Assembly (NCBI RefSeq): GCF_014839805.1
Contig: NC_051142.1
Span: 1-64,000, forward strand
DNA from: Manduca sexta
Taxonomy: Eukaryota; Arthropoda; Insecta; Lepidoptera; Sphingidae
DNA: 64,000 nucleotides
Direction: 5' to 3'
Shown here: positions 36,777-50,060 of the stretch, piece after piece
How the letters are laid out: every line of letters begins with the position of its first letter
Position numbering within the stretch: position 1 is the stretch's first letter
Program-made: the position numbers and the translations under genes
The notes under the pieces: model-generated
What the model was told of the DNA's origin: nothing
The model's input: only the letters and a program-made list of their open reading frames with translations
Database searches by the model: none

Positions 36777-38369
36777 TTACAACTCGTCCTTGAAGTCTTC
36801 ATCCTCGCCGGCGCCGGGCGGGGGCACACCACCCTGGCCTTGGTACAGCTTGGCAATGATGGGCTGGACGACATCCTCCACCGCCTTCTTTTGTTTCTTG
36901 TATTCTTCTGAGTCGGCGTCCTGGTTGTCTTCCAACCATTTGATGGCCGCATCGATGGCTTCCTCCATCTTTGCCTTTTCGTCATCACTGACCTGTCAAC
37001 AAAGAATGACGATTAGCAGTCAGTTAACAAAATAATAAATTGCTAACATTGTTCATAAAAAAATCTAGAATATTTGAAATTACATTGTAATGTTTCTTCA
37101 TTACATGTAAGTCTACTATAAAGTAATTTTAAAGCAGTGGTACCAACCTTAGCGCCGAGTTTCTCCTTGTCCTGGAGCTGATTCTTGATAGAGTATGCGT
37201 AGCTCTCGAGCTCGTTCCTCGACTCGACGCGCTCCTTCAGCTTCTTGTCGTCGTCAGCGAACTTCTCTGCGTCCTTGATCATCCTCTCGATATCCTCTGG
37301 CGTCAGTCTGTTCTGGTCATTTGTGATGACGATCTTCTCCCTGTTTCCTGTTCCCTTGTCCTCGGCAGACACTTGCAGAATACCGTTGGCGTCAATCTCG
37401 AATGTGACCTCAATTTGCGGGATACCACGAGGCGCTGGCGGGATTCCGGTCAAGTCGAATTTTCCGAGGAGATGGTTGTCCTTGGTCATGGGACGCTCGC
37501 CCTCGTACACTTGGATGGTGACGGTGTGCTGGTTGTCGCTGGCGGTGGAGAAGATCTGGGACTTCTTGGTGGGGATGACAGTGTTACGGGGGATCAGCTT
37601 GGTCATCACTCCTCCGACGGTCTCGATACCCATGGTCAGAGGGTTGACGTCGAGCAGCACGATAGCGTCAGTGTCTTGTTCTCCGCTGAGCACACCAGCC
37701 TGGACGGCAGCACCGTAAGCGACAGCCTCGTCGGGGTTGATGCCTCGGGATGGCTCCTTGCCGTTGAAGAATTCCTTGACCAGCTGTTGAACCTTGGGGA
37801 TACGAGTGGAACCACCGACCAGCACAATCTCATCAACATCCTTCTTGTTCATGTCGGCGTCTTCCAACACCTTCTGTACGGGTTTGAGGGTAGATCTGAA
37901 GAGGTCCATGTTCAATTCCTCGAACTTCGCCCTGGTCAGAGTCTCAGAGAAGTCTTCACCTTCGAAGAAGGACTCGATTTCGATCTTGACCTGGTGACTG
38001 GAAGACAGAGCTCTCTTGGCCTTCTCAACTTCACGACGCAGTTTCTGGACGGCGCGGTTGTCCTTTCTGATGTCCTTGCCCTTCTTCTTCTTGTACAGTT
38101 TGATGAAGTGCTCCATGACCCTCTGGTCGAAGTCCTCACCACCCAAGTGAGTGTCACCGTTAGTCGCGACTACTTCGAACACACCGTTGTCGATGGTGAG
38201 CAGAGACACGTCGAAGGTACCACCACCCAAGTCAAAGACAAGGACGTTCTTTTCTCCTTCTTTCTTGTCAAGACCGTAAGCGATGGCGGCGGCAGTGGGT
38301 TCGTTGATAATCCTCATAACGTTGAGACCAGCGATGATACCGGCGTCCTTGGTGGCCTGACGCTGAGCA

Positions 38370-38401
<32 letters not shown>

Positions 38402-39590
38402 GTGGGTAACCTTCTTTCCGAGGTAAGCCTCAGCGGTTTCCTTCATCTTGGTGAGGACCATAGCGGAGATTTCCTCAGGGGCAAAGATTTTGTTTCCTTG
38501 AGCGGTCTGAACGGAGACATGGGGTTTGCTCTGCTTTTCAATGACCTTGAAGGGGAAGAACTTGATGTCGTGCTGGACGGTGGTGTCGCCCCACTCACGA
38601 CCGATAAGACGCTTGGCATCGAAGACAGTGTTCTCGGGGTTGGTGGTCAGCTGGTTCTTGGCGGCGTCACCGATGAGACGCTCGCCGTCGGCAGTGAAAG
38701 CCACGTATGAGGGGGTGATACGGTTACCCTGGTCGTTGGCAATGATTTCCACTCGTCCGTTCTTGTACACACCAACACTGTTGACAACAGAGAAAAAATT
38801 AAAACATCAAGATTAATAAAACATGTCTTTTTCAATTTTATAAGTAAAGCAGTGGTAATACTGAGCAAAATTATTATTCGCGACGATATTATGTAAAATG
38901 AAATCATTATTCTGTTATGCGACGCGGGAATCGAACCGCCGACCTATATGTTAGACGTATCAGGTTCGTATTTCGTGCTACAACTACTCCGCCGTGCCAG
39001 TCAGAAAGGTTAACAGTTTTTAAATTATAAGGGCGAGGTCATTGCCCTAAGTCTAAGAATATACGACAAATATGTAGTCATAGAACTTTTTAAACTACAA
39101 GTGTATTCCACTTCACACAAAGATCTATTATAAGCCGTATCTAGATAATTAGCGATACATACTTTATAAAATAATTAGAAGTTATTTAAAAAAAAAAACA
39201 GTTTACAATGTATTTTTTATAACATGGCAGTTAGATCAGTCTGAAAAGATTTACTGCTCGTAATAAAATTTATCAGCCTGTCTGATAATCATTTTGAATT
39301 AAAGATTGTGTTATATTCCTGTAATATAGAAAATTTGGGATTAAAACTCAAATACTCTTTACGACTTCGAGAGACTTTTAGGCAAATATTGAAGCATTAG
39401 TTACTAGACTGATAGACGATAAAGCCATCTGGCACTTGGTTACTATGACGTGTGCTTACCATGAGTAGGTGGTACCCAAGTCGATACCGATCACTGTGCC
39501 GATGTCTTTGTCTTTCTCCTTCTTGTCGTCGGCGCACACCGCCGCGACCACCAGCACCATTGCACACAAACTCCACCGCATTTTCACCAT
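36777..39590 (-). CDS. Hsc70-3: BiP/GRP78, ER-lumenal Hsp70, complete
   Basis: BiP folds secretory proteins in the ER lumen and senses ER stress. Three coding exons on the minus strand: 39590-39460, 38777-37148 and 36992-36777, giving 1977 nt and 658 aa, the usual family length. The N-terminus is a signal peptide (hydrophobic core after MVKMRWSLC, Ala-rich cleavage region before DDKKEKDKD). The ATPase domain shows [44 protein letters not shown] and [16 protein letters not shown]. The substrate-binding domain includes [19 protein letters not shown], and the lid ends with DEDFKDEL, a perfect ER-retrieval KDEL. A non-coding first exon (about 40252-40115) and an intron lie upstream, and the promoter has ERSE elements. 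A near-identical second copy is at 48377-51243. Confidence 0.97.
38925..39005 (-). mobile_element. tRNA-like SINE head in BiP intron
   Basis: On the minus strand it reads ggcacggcggagtagttgta, and later ggttcgattcccgcg as B box. The two boxes are spaced as in a tRNA, but I see no pairing acceptor stem. The same element is at 50578-50660 in the second copy. Confidence 0.5.
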
Positions 39591-40108
39591 ATATCTATGT
39601 ATTCTGCAAAAAAACGCCCACATATTAATTAAAACTCTATTGCAATCTACTCATTAGGTGACTTTAACACATACTTGTTGCTATAATGAGCTAAAAAAGG
39701 GAATTTTATAAGACACGTAGTCACAGTATGGGACACGTCATATGGGCCATGGGCACAAAAACCCGGTTAAATTTCACTGTTGAAAGCGAAAACTATGGCT
39801 TATAACGGCTTGCAACGGTTACAAATTGATAACGGTACTATTCGGACGCCTAGGAAATGTAGGGCGCTGCGCCGGCCTACTCGGGAATCCAGAAATTTCG
39901 TCGACGTCGCATAGATGAAATGGGTATTTTTCACCATAATCGCGCAACAAAACATAGAGTAGCACGCATTCTGTTAAATTCAATTGGAATAAAGTGAAAT
40001 CTAAGAAGAAAGAAATTGACATTGTTAAATATGCCAAAAAAAATCTAAGGTTATTATTACAGAATGAAGTTCAAAATTTTGGAAATGCTAATTAAATAAT
40101 GTACTTTT

Positions 40109-40400
40109 ATTTACCTAATAAATTAAAACGATGAAAAGATCAGGAATAATAATTCACAGCCACGTTAAAGTCACAAACGGGACTTGGGGCACTTGCACGA
40201 ACTCACAAACGATATGCGTTGATCACTCACGTTCGATTTTTCAAGAAAAACTGAAGTTCACACGCGGCCGTCGCTATTATTTAGCGCTAGTGCTCATCGT
40301 GGGCGAATGTGATTGGCCAGGTAAACGATGACGTAAGTAAAGCTTTGTCACGATTGGTCCAAGTGTACCTATTCGGCGTCATTCTATTGGCCCACGTTTA
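40109..40400 (-). promoter_or_regulatory. BiP promoter and non-coding first exon with ERSE and ERSE-II
   Basis: Reading on the minus strand, there is an exact ERSE, CCAAT-N9-CCACG (40316-40298). An exact ERSE-II, ATTGGCCCACG, lies at 40386-40396 on the plus strand. A third CCAAT lies at 40357-40353 and a CRE/ATF-like TTACGTCA at 40336-40329. A TATA-like TAAATAAT lies near 40283-40275 and a TTCAGTTT initiator near 40252, about 28 nt further on. A donor (AG|gtaaat) at 40115/40114 would end a ~138-nt 5' UTR exon that joins an acceptor near 39606. ERSE and ERSE-II are the binding sites of ATF6/XBP1 with NF-Y. Confidence 0.75.
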
Positions 40401-41402
40401 TAAGTGGCCTTCTGAAAGAGGTCGTTACGCCAGGCGGGATATTCAAAGAATACGTGGTTCAACAAATAATATGTTTTTCGAACTTTCACTGATTATTTGG
40501 ACTTATTTTAATGTTGCGTCATCATCGTTTTTAACGAGAAAATGATAGAATGTTCTTTATAAACACTCTTTATAATACTTTAATGCTTTATACATAATTA
40601 ATGCCATGTATTTCTAGACCTAGGGGATCTTGCTTTATATTTCGTGGTCAATACAGGATTCTTCTCACTTTATTGCCCATTAATGATAAGTAGGTATTTT
40701 AAACTTAGTTTTTTAATAATAAAAATAAAATAACAGAGTTATTATTTTCATTCAACAGCCATATCTTTACTATACTTACAATTCAGGATCGGCTAATTTT
40801 CAAGGAATGATCGCTGTCTCACAAATACTAAACCACCTCTTACAAGAAGTAGGTAGCCAAAGCTTGGAAATTGTGATTTACTTGTTACGTCTCTCATATT
40901 TTTCTTATTTGTGAGGATTAGAGTAATAGGATGTCTGTTTAAAAATTGAGAAAAACGTTAGAATTTTAGAATTTTATTGGTTGTACCCGGTTTGTGATCG
41001 CCAGTCGCTATATCATTCGCAGACCTAGGTTACGTTTCTATCATAATATTCAGGGACAAACACATGCCGGGAACTATGGACGCGGTAGTTACCCAACTGT
41101 TTAACAATTTGGGGATATAGAACGCATATTGGGTACTTTCTATTTAAACTTTAAATTAAAAATAAATTGTTACTTCTCACATTCCCCCCAAAATGAAAAG
41201 ACAAGAAATTTCTTATGATTAATTGGACAGGTACATATTTAAAAACAGATGTTATTAAATATTAAATGATCGTGTGAAGACCACGTCATGCTTACTCCGA
41301 GACGATATTATCTCACAGCTGTGACACATAATCAGTACACCCACGTAGCAACATGTTACCACGGTTATTGTTAATTGAAATTAATTCAATATTATATAAA
41401 TA

Positions 41403-41530
41403 ATATCAGCCCTGTTTTCTTACTGTCCCACTGCTGGGAACGGACCTGCTCTACAGCTGAAAGGAATTGGGCTTTAGTTAACCAAGACGGCTTAGTGCGC
41501 ATTGACAGACTTCATGGCCCCAAAATTCTA
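41403..41530 (+). repeat. Dispersed repeat fragment
   Basis: The sequence from atcagccctgttttcttact through tgggaacggacctgctctac to gacagacttcatgg resembles a very common lepidopteran retroelement tail. It is repeated at 53063-53180 in the second segment copy. Confidence 0.5.
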
Positions 41531-42299
41531 GAATAAATAAAATGTTCAAAAATCTCCATCTTGTTTATTCGAATAGAATTTAACGTCACGAGTTTATACG
41601 GAAATTCTAATACAGAATGTAGAGTATCGCGGTATTGTATCCTAGTTAAATGAAGTTAGTGTATTTTTATCAACAATGTCAAGTGAAAAATGCAATAAAA
41701 AATATGTTTTCGCGTTGGTACATAATATTGTAGAATTCGTTGTAAAGCAACTTAACTGTAATCTATGTACTCTTATACAAAAAGTTTTTCTCCCCATTCT
41801 GTGGACAAAAAATTTACTCGTCAAGTTGCTTTTTCTGTTGGTATTGGAGTGAATAATTTCATCATTTTACGCTTTACCAATTTTTACCAATAATAATTGA
41901 TACTTTCTCGCGTCAAGGTAAAAAAAATGTAGACATTACCAAAACCATTACAATTTTATGAAATAAAAAACAATTCAATTGTATAACATTATAATTAAAA
42001 TTGTTACAAAACCAACAACAGTCCATGTACTTATCAAACTTGAATTGTATTATCAAAACTATTATTACTTGCCCCATACCTACTACAACTATTATACATT
42101 ATTACTTATATATTATGGAACATTTTCACTTATTAGCCGATATCATAGAGAGCACAAGCGGCGCGAAGTATGTTATTATGCAGTCGGCACCTGGAACAAG
42201 GAAGACAATAATTATTTTTACTCCCTGTGGAATTTTAAATAGAAAATTAACTGTTGTCTTACAAAAGAACCGACCAACAAATATATCTACTTTTACGTG

Positions 42300-42545
42300 C
42301 ACGACAAAGTGACGCCACTGCAGCTGATGGTAAATCGAATGGGGGTCCAATAGAATGTCGACTGGCGAGAGATGATTACCCCTCGGCAGTCGATACAATT
42401 ATGCCGGCCTGTTGGAGCCGGATATACATAGGCTGATCACGAAACACGACACACCTACGTGTGCCACTATGGCGGGTTTTAACACTTTGTTTACGGTAGT
42501 TGCTATCCAGGCGAATAAAAAATATATCCTACCACCAGCGGAATT
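42300..42545 (-). mobile_element. Retroelement tail, inverted
   Basis: Same family as 26213-26490 (shared gtccaatagaatgtcgactg and gtgtgccactatggcgggtt), in the same orientation as that copy. The second segment copy has it at 53930-54165. Confidence 0.6.
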
Positions 42546-43644
42546 TAAATGAGATTCAGTATACCCACTTTCCACTGTGTGTATTTCATCCCATGATGTG
42601 ATAGAGGGCGAACCTTAAATAAGTTTGTTCCTTTGCCTAGTATTAGTCATTTGATGACCTCCGCCGACACAGGTCTTAAAAATGGGGAATTATATCATCA
42701 TCGACTGGATAATAGTAATTTATCCAGAACTTCCGAGTAGCTACGACCAGTCCTACCTTCTTTACGCAATCAGACTAAGATTAGCAAAAAAAACTTGCAT
42801 AAGTCAAACCTCGCAAACAATTTAGTAAACAACTGTATCAGTGGCGAAAGGTATAAGGCTTCCCTTTATATAGAATTTATTTATCATTGGAACAAATTCC
42901 AGGCCGCATTTACACATATTATTAGTACCTAAAGTCTAGTTGGGTTTATTTCGGAAAATTTCATCCTTCGCAGAACTGTATGGCATTCGCAACTGCTTCC
43001 TGCGCAATATTATATTGCGACAACTTGCTAATACAAACTAAGGTTAAGTACTAAGGTGTGACTCACCCGCTCTCCTCATGCACGTGAGTACCTCCATGAG
43101 CATTGTACTCACATCCTCACTCTCCCCGGAGCGAGAGATCATCGCGTATTCACCGGATACCTGCAACAACGTCGAAACACACATTTACTATTACAATTAA
43201 CATTTTCTCTTAATGCCTCTGCGATCTTGTCAGGGATCTTCTTCTTCTTAAACTGCCTCTTCATATTCATTCATTCATTCATATTCTTACTTGTCATTGG
43301 CCAGGCAGAACAAGTGTCCAACGGAGGTGATACGACTTATTATTCTATTGTAACTTTTTGGTTAACCATTTTTTAGAAAAACGATGTTATTTGGATGAAA
43401 ATGTATTTATGTATTTATTTCTTTTGACTCATCAGCACTCACAAGGAAACAAGGTCTTTTATAACAAAACTTCGTTAAAAGCAAAAGAACGCAGCTCCAC
43501 CCGCATACAAATCCGTTTCCAAGATCAACAGTAGGGTATCAATCAGATTTAATTTAGCTTCGTATTAGTAAAAGAATTTGTTAAATCTTCATAGGATTTC
43601 CAGAGATTAGTGCGTGCAAACAAAACACAAACTCTTCAGCTTTA

Positions 43645-43857
<213 letters not shown>

Positions 43858-44458
43858 CTACATTACAGTCCATGGTTCTTAAGTTTGTCACCGGATGCAA
43901 TGTCTTGTTTTATTTTTCTCTGTGCAACGGTGTTCTTGTCGATGTAGTACATGTGCATAATTAAATTAAAGTTTGTTGATTTAATAATAATACAGTTCTA
44001 CTTTATTCAAATGTGGTATAACCAAACAACAACAAAAAATACTAAATGGTTTTTGACACTATGGCGCTCAGCGACTCATTTAAATCAGCTCGCCCACTGG
44101 CGCCCGGCGCAGGCTCGAGCGGGCAGCGAGCGCCTGCCAACCTCGCGGTCACTTCGCTCCTGACTGTACGTCATTATGTAGAATACAAGGCATAAAATAA
44201 TAAATGTTATATTCTTAATGTAAAGATAAGACTCATTATACGTAGAGTTTGTGAAGTTATGAAAATCTCACAAATCGCCACATTACTATTACTATTTTCA
44301 TGTATCTTGTTTGACTTTGTAATTTGCATATACCCATATTGTGTCTGATAAATACAAGATATCGACGTAACTGTAAAGGTTAAGATCGTTTGCACTTTAA
44401 TACGTCACTTTAAAAATATTTTATAGTCATCTTCATTCATACAGTAATGCACGACACT

Positions 44459-44710
44459 CGATGGCTCCCAAGTAAACTATCGTATCTGGAAAAATAGCTA
44501 TATTCATTTTTAAGCGTTTCGTTATCTAGGAACTGTTTACTAAAAACACATTTAATTCAAAAGTTAATAAATGAAAAGAAAAACTTCATTAAAAATCATT
44601 TACTACTTTTTTTAATGGGTTTGTTAGTAAACAGTGCCTAGATAACGAAACGTTAAAAAAGTGACTATAGCTATTTTTTTCAGATACGATACTTTACTTC
44701 GGAGCCATCG
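44459..44710. mobile_element. MITE with ~85-bp terminal inverted repeats
   Basis: The left end CGATGGCTCCCAAGTAAACT and the right end TTTACTTCGGAGCCATCG face each other. The inverted repeat continues inward through atcgtatctggaaaaatagc and gtttcgttatctaggaactg. It is 252 nt, non-coding, in the ALAD intron between exons 5 and 6. The second copy is at 56012-56261. Confidence 0.8.
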
Positions 44711-44758
44711 CACCCTCAGTCTGTCAAAGTAAGAACTCGCAGCATGGGCACAATATCG

Positions 44759-45029
<271 letters not shown>

Positions 45030-45222
45030 TTATCATCAATAATAGCAGTCTATGGTGAGGGTGCAGCTAAGTCACAAAATTAGGGGCATTAGTATTAAAA
45101 TTAGGGGGGCAGAGTTTAAAAAATACATCAAAAATGTGCATTGAATGACATTCATATCCATTTGAAAAAAATAACAGAAGATTGTCTTAAAAAATCTAAC
45201 ACCAATCAAATATTAGTTGAAC

Positions 45223-45722
45223 NNNNNNNNNNNNNNNNNNNNNNNNNNNNNNNNNNNNNNNNNNNNNNNNNNNNNNNNNNNNNNNNNNNNNNNNNNNNNN
45301 NNNNNNNNNNNNNNNNNNNNNNNNNNNNNNNNNNNNNNNNNNNNNNNNNNNNNNNNNNNNNNNNNNNNNNNNNNNNNNNNNNNNNNNNNNNNNNNNNNNN
45401 NNNNNNNNNNNNNNNNNNNNNNNNNNNNNNNNNNNNNNNNNNNNNNNNNNNNNNNNNNNNNNNNNNNNNNNNNNNNNNNNNNNNNNNNNNNNNNNNNNNN
45501 NNNNNNNNNNNNNNNNNNNNNNNNNNNNNNNNNNNNNNNNNNNNNNNNNNNNNNNNNNNNNNNNNNNNNNNNNNNNNNNNNNNNNNNNNNNNNNNNNNNN
45601 NNNNNNNNNNNNNNNNNNNNNNNNNNNNNNNNNNNNNNNNNNNNNNNNNNNNNNNNNNNNNNNNNNNNNNNNNNNNNNNNNNNNNNNNNNNNNNNNNNNN
45701 NNNNNNNNNNNNNNNNNNNNNN
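45223..45722. other. Assembly gap, 500 N
   Basis: Exactly 500 N, the same length as the gap at 18723. It separates the two copies of the duplicated segment, which both end flush against it. Confidence 0.99.
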
Positions 45723-46179
45723 AAATAACGGAATAACGAATTGACAGTTTATGTAATCTGTTTAGCTATTCCTCTATTTGGACTATAGTTCCTGTGAAGA
45801 GCAGCAGAATTATATTACCATCGATAACAAAATAAATAGACTACCTATAGATGACGATTTTTTTTACGTTGGTTATTGAATAAGTGTGTATTGGTAGTAG
45901 TATATATTTTATATCCGCCCGCTAACGACACAGTACAAAAGGTGTTAGAAAACGCCATAGTGGTCCACGTAAGTGTGTCGCGTTCCTGGATCAGCCTGTA
46001 CATGTCCGGATTTACACACCAGCATAGTTGTGTCGTCAGTCGACATTCTTTTGTTCCCACTACACTTACCATAAGAAGCAGTGGAATCACTTTGCCGAGC
46101 CTGATAATATAGGGTAGACTAATAAACATCGACTCATTTTTGGTATATATTTTCCCAAATAAATGCATTTTATCGCCAG

Positions 46180-47845
46180 CATAATAATCTTGAACATGGA
46201 TATGGCTACGTGCAAGGCCCGTCGAATGGCCAGGGGCGTGGACTGGTGCACGGGGAAGCAAGTTCCTCTGGGTTCAGGACCTCGTGTGCTTCGACATCCG
46301 ATGGATGAAGAAGCACCTTTGGACGCTGAGGTTAGCTGACTTCATATCGCCAGCACTACCATCACTAATGATAGTACAGTACTCGGTAGCAAATCTATAC
46401 TATTATTATATGTACACCTGAAGGGTTTGTTTGTTGGTTTGTCTATTTATCGCACTAATCTGAAGAACTTTTGGTTCGTATTAAAAACATATTTTTGTGT
46501 TGAGTGGCCCATTTATTAATGAAGGCTATGGGCTATATTCTAATATCATATATTGGCGGAAGACATACGGATTGCTTCGGTTTCGTAAAGTGTCGCGTAA
46601 TTTATAAGATACTCTCTACCTGAAAAATTATTTTTGATTAGCCGAGCTTTAAATTGATGTGTAATATTTACTGCCGAATACTATATTAGGCAATAAATAT
46701 TACCAGTTACCACATTTATCTTCGTAGAAATCTAGATATTGTTGATTATCACTCTCTTGACTCGTTTAGTTAGTTTGTTTTTATTTGCGACGTGACTGAC
46801 GTGATAGTGTAACGCTTTTAGGTATTTATCCGATAAAACGTTACAACTACCTAGTGATAATAAAAGCTATGAAACTTATCTTTAAATTATATTATAATAT
46901 ATTTTTAAAGCCCTATAATTTTGATATCTTGAGATTAGAATTGAATCAATGATAGTACAAATTGTCTAGTTGAAGCAATAAATTTTATAATTCTTTTAGG
47001 CCATTTAATAGGTCCTGAATTTTGATCCCTTAAGGTGTACTCTAAATGTATATCTATAAACACTATGCTTCTATACAGATAATAGTACTATAGAACAACA
47101 AAATTAATGATATTATAATGGAATGCCTACATGTATAGTTATTACCTGGGGAAACATTCAAAACCATAGGTTTGGATAGGCTGGTAGGCTTGGGTAAGTC
47201 TTTCCACTCATAGGTTTTGCGGTACAGTTACCAGGACTTTGCTACGACCAAATAGTATCCCTAATATACTGACTACAGCCCTACCCTTAACTCAGATCAA
47301 TACTTCCGACGCGCCGAATAACGGATTTCGCACGTATATTTTTCTATTGTTATGTATTGTATACCAAAACGTGCCGAACATGCCCTAAATACATGAAACA
47401 TGACAATCAGTGACGTCACATTGTCGATGATTTGCATTACAGTTAGACAATTACTTCTCGGAGCATTTGGCGGAGCTCCGAGCGGCGGCCGGCATCACCG
47501 CCGTGGAGATAGATGCCACGGAATCTTATGGTATGGTCAAGAATTTTCTAGAAAGTTCTTATGGCGTCATTAAGTAAATCGTGTTAGTCAAACTTTTTTG
47601 TAATTCTACTGCCATATTAGCTGTTAGGAGCAGACTTATAAGGCTTCTTGTTTATTTTCAACCTATCTATTTTTTATATGAAATTAATTTGTCATACTTT
47701 GTTTATTTAATAATTTGGTGCCTCATCCGTATAAGATTATGTTGTCCTAGATAAAGTGCAGGTGAAAATCCAGGCCGCTGTAATGTCGGCGCCCGCGTTC
47801 GACATAGAGTGCTGTTCGCAGCTTCGCAACGTCAGAGGCGACTAG
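46180..47845 (+). pseudogene. Orphan last three exons of the AK8-like gene (second segment copy)
   Basis: Exons 46180-46330, 47443-47530 and 47751-47845 match exons 9-11 of the gene at 29143-36203, with intact splice sites and the same stop codon. The differences I noticed are silent (for example CTG/CTT, GGC wobble, GAA/GAG). The other eight exons are absent because the copy begins at the gap. Best read as the other haplotype of the same gene. Confidence 0.82.
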
Positions 47846-48376
47846 TCTCATTTATGAATGAGAATTATTGAATTTACGTACTTAATGTCTTGAGCATTAA
47901 GTGTCACTGAGCAGCAAGTACTGTGTGTACCAAACTAAAAGGTTATTAGAAATAAAACGTTATGTTCCTTAGAAAAATGTTTTTATTATTATGTACTCCC
48001 TCCGTACTTCGATTGAAATTCATTTAAATTACTACATAATTATTTAATTTAATCTGCTAATTATGAACTAACATTCTGCAGTCTCAAAATAATTACATAC
48101 ATTAAAGAACACTGAGGTAGTCTCCGAGTTGGCGAGACTAACTTCACACCAGCGAGATAGGCATCTGCGACTGTCATGGATCCCACGCGTCTCGCAGACT
48201 ATTGCTTTCACTAAAAATAAAAATGCATCAATTTATACAGAACACAGCCGCTCAGGTCCGTTCACTCACTCGAACACACTCTACTCGCACACAATAAATA
48301 CACAACACGAGCTAAAACACATCGTATCCGTGCGTGGGCCGTGACCGAGCAGCAAGCTGGAGATCATTTGCTGCGA

Positions 48377-50028
48377 TCACTTAGAGTTCGGTCTGTTACA
48401 ACTCGTCCTTGAAGTCTTCATCCTCGCCGGCGCCGGGCGGGGCACACCACCCTGGCCTTGGTACAGCTTGGCAATGATGGGCTGGACGACATCCTCCACC
48501 GCCTTCTTTTGTTTCTTGTATTCTTCTGAGTCGGCGTCCTGGTTGTCTTCCAACCATTTGATGGCCGCATCGATGGCTTCCTCCATCTTTGCCTTTTCGT
48601 CATCACTGACCTATCAACAAAGAATGACGATTAGCAGTCAGTTAACAAAATAATAAATTGCTAACATTGTTCATAAAATGATCTGGAATATTTGAAATTA
48701 CTTTGTAATGTTTCTTAATTACATGTAAGTCTACTATAAAGTAATTTTTATAGATTTTATATCTTATCAGTTACAAAAAGTAATGTAAATAAGCAATGGT
48801 ACCAACCTTAGCGCCGAGTTTCTCCTTGTCTTGGAGCTGGTTCTTGATAGAGTACGCGTAACTCTCGAGCTCGTTCCTTGACTCGACGCGCTCCTTCAAC
48901 TTCTTGTCGTCGTCAGCGAACTTCTCGGCGTCCTTGATCATCCTCTCGATATCCTCTGGCGTCAGTCTGTTCTGGTCATTTGTGATGACGATCTTCTCCC
49001 TGTTTCCTGTTCCCTTGTCCTCGGCAGACACTTGCAGAATACCGTTGGCGTCAATCTCGAATGTGACCTCAATTTGCGGGATACCACGAGGCGCTGGCGG
49101 GATTCCGGTCAAGTCGAATTTTCCGAGGAGATGGTTGTCCTTGGTCATGGGACGCTCACCCTCATACACCTGGATTGTGACGGTGTGCTGGTTGTCGCTG
49201 GCGGTGGAGAAGATCTGGGACTTCTTGGTGGGGATGACAGTGTTACGGGGGATCAGCTTGGTCATTACTCCTCCAACAGTCTCGATACCCATGGTCAGAG
49301 GGTTGACGTCGAGCAGCACGATAGCGTCAGTGTCTTGTTCTCCACTGAGTACACCAGCCTGGACGGCAGCACCGTAAGCGACAGCCTCGTCGGGGTTGAT
49401 ACCTCGGGATGGCTCCTTACCGTTGAAGAATTCCTTGACCAGTTGTTGAACCTTGGGGATACGAGTGGAACCACCGACCAGCACGATCTCGTCAACATCC
49501 TTCTTGTTCATGTCGGCGTCTTCCAACACCTTCTGTACGGGTTTGAGGGTAGATCTGAAGAGGTCCATGTTCAATTCCTCGAACTTCGCCCTGGTCAGAG
49601 TCTCAGAGAAGTCTTCACCTTCGAAGAAGGACTCGATTTCGATCTTGACCTGGTGACTGGAAGACAGAGCTCTCTTGGCCTTCTCAACTTCACGACGCAG
49701 TTTCTGGACGGCGCGGTTGTCCTTTCTGATGTCCTTGCCCTTCTTCTTCTTGTACAGTTTGATGAAGTGCTCCATGACCCTCTGGTCGAAGTCCTCACCA
49801 CCCAAGTGAGTGTCACCGTTGGTCGCGACTACTTCGAACACACCGTTGTCGATGGTGAGCAGAGACACGTCGAAGGTACCACCACCCAAGTCAAAGACAA
49901 GGACATTCTTTTCTCCCTCTTTCTTGTCAAGACCGTAAGCGATGGCGGCGGCAGTGGGTTCGTTGATAATCCTCATAACGTTGAGACCAGCGATGATACC
50001 GGCGTCCTTGGTGGCCTGACGCTGAGCA

Positions 50029-50060
<32 letters not shown>

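Noticed and set aside
37373..38710. 445-codon open frame on the plus strand opposite BiP, repeated at 49032-50369
   Set aside because: It is the classical antisense open frame of Hsp70 genes, created by codon bias on the true strand. It spans only the BiP exon, has no splice continuation and no recognisable domain.
38925..39005. tRNA gene on the minus strand (also 18320-18440 and 30817-30905)
   Set aside because: A- and B-box-like motifs are present, but I see no acceptor stem or regular anticodon arm. The elements continue into SINE bodies or recur, so they are tRNA-derived repeats.
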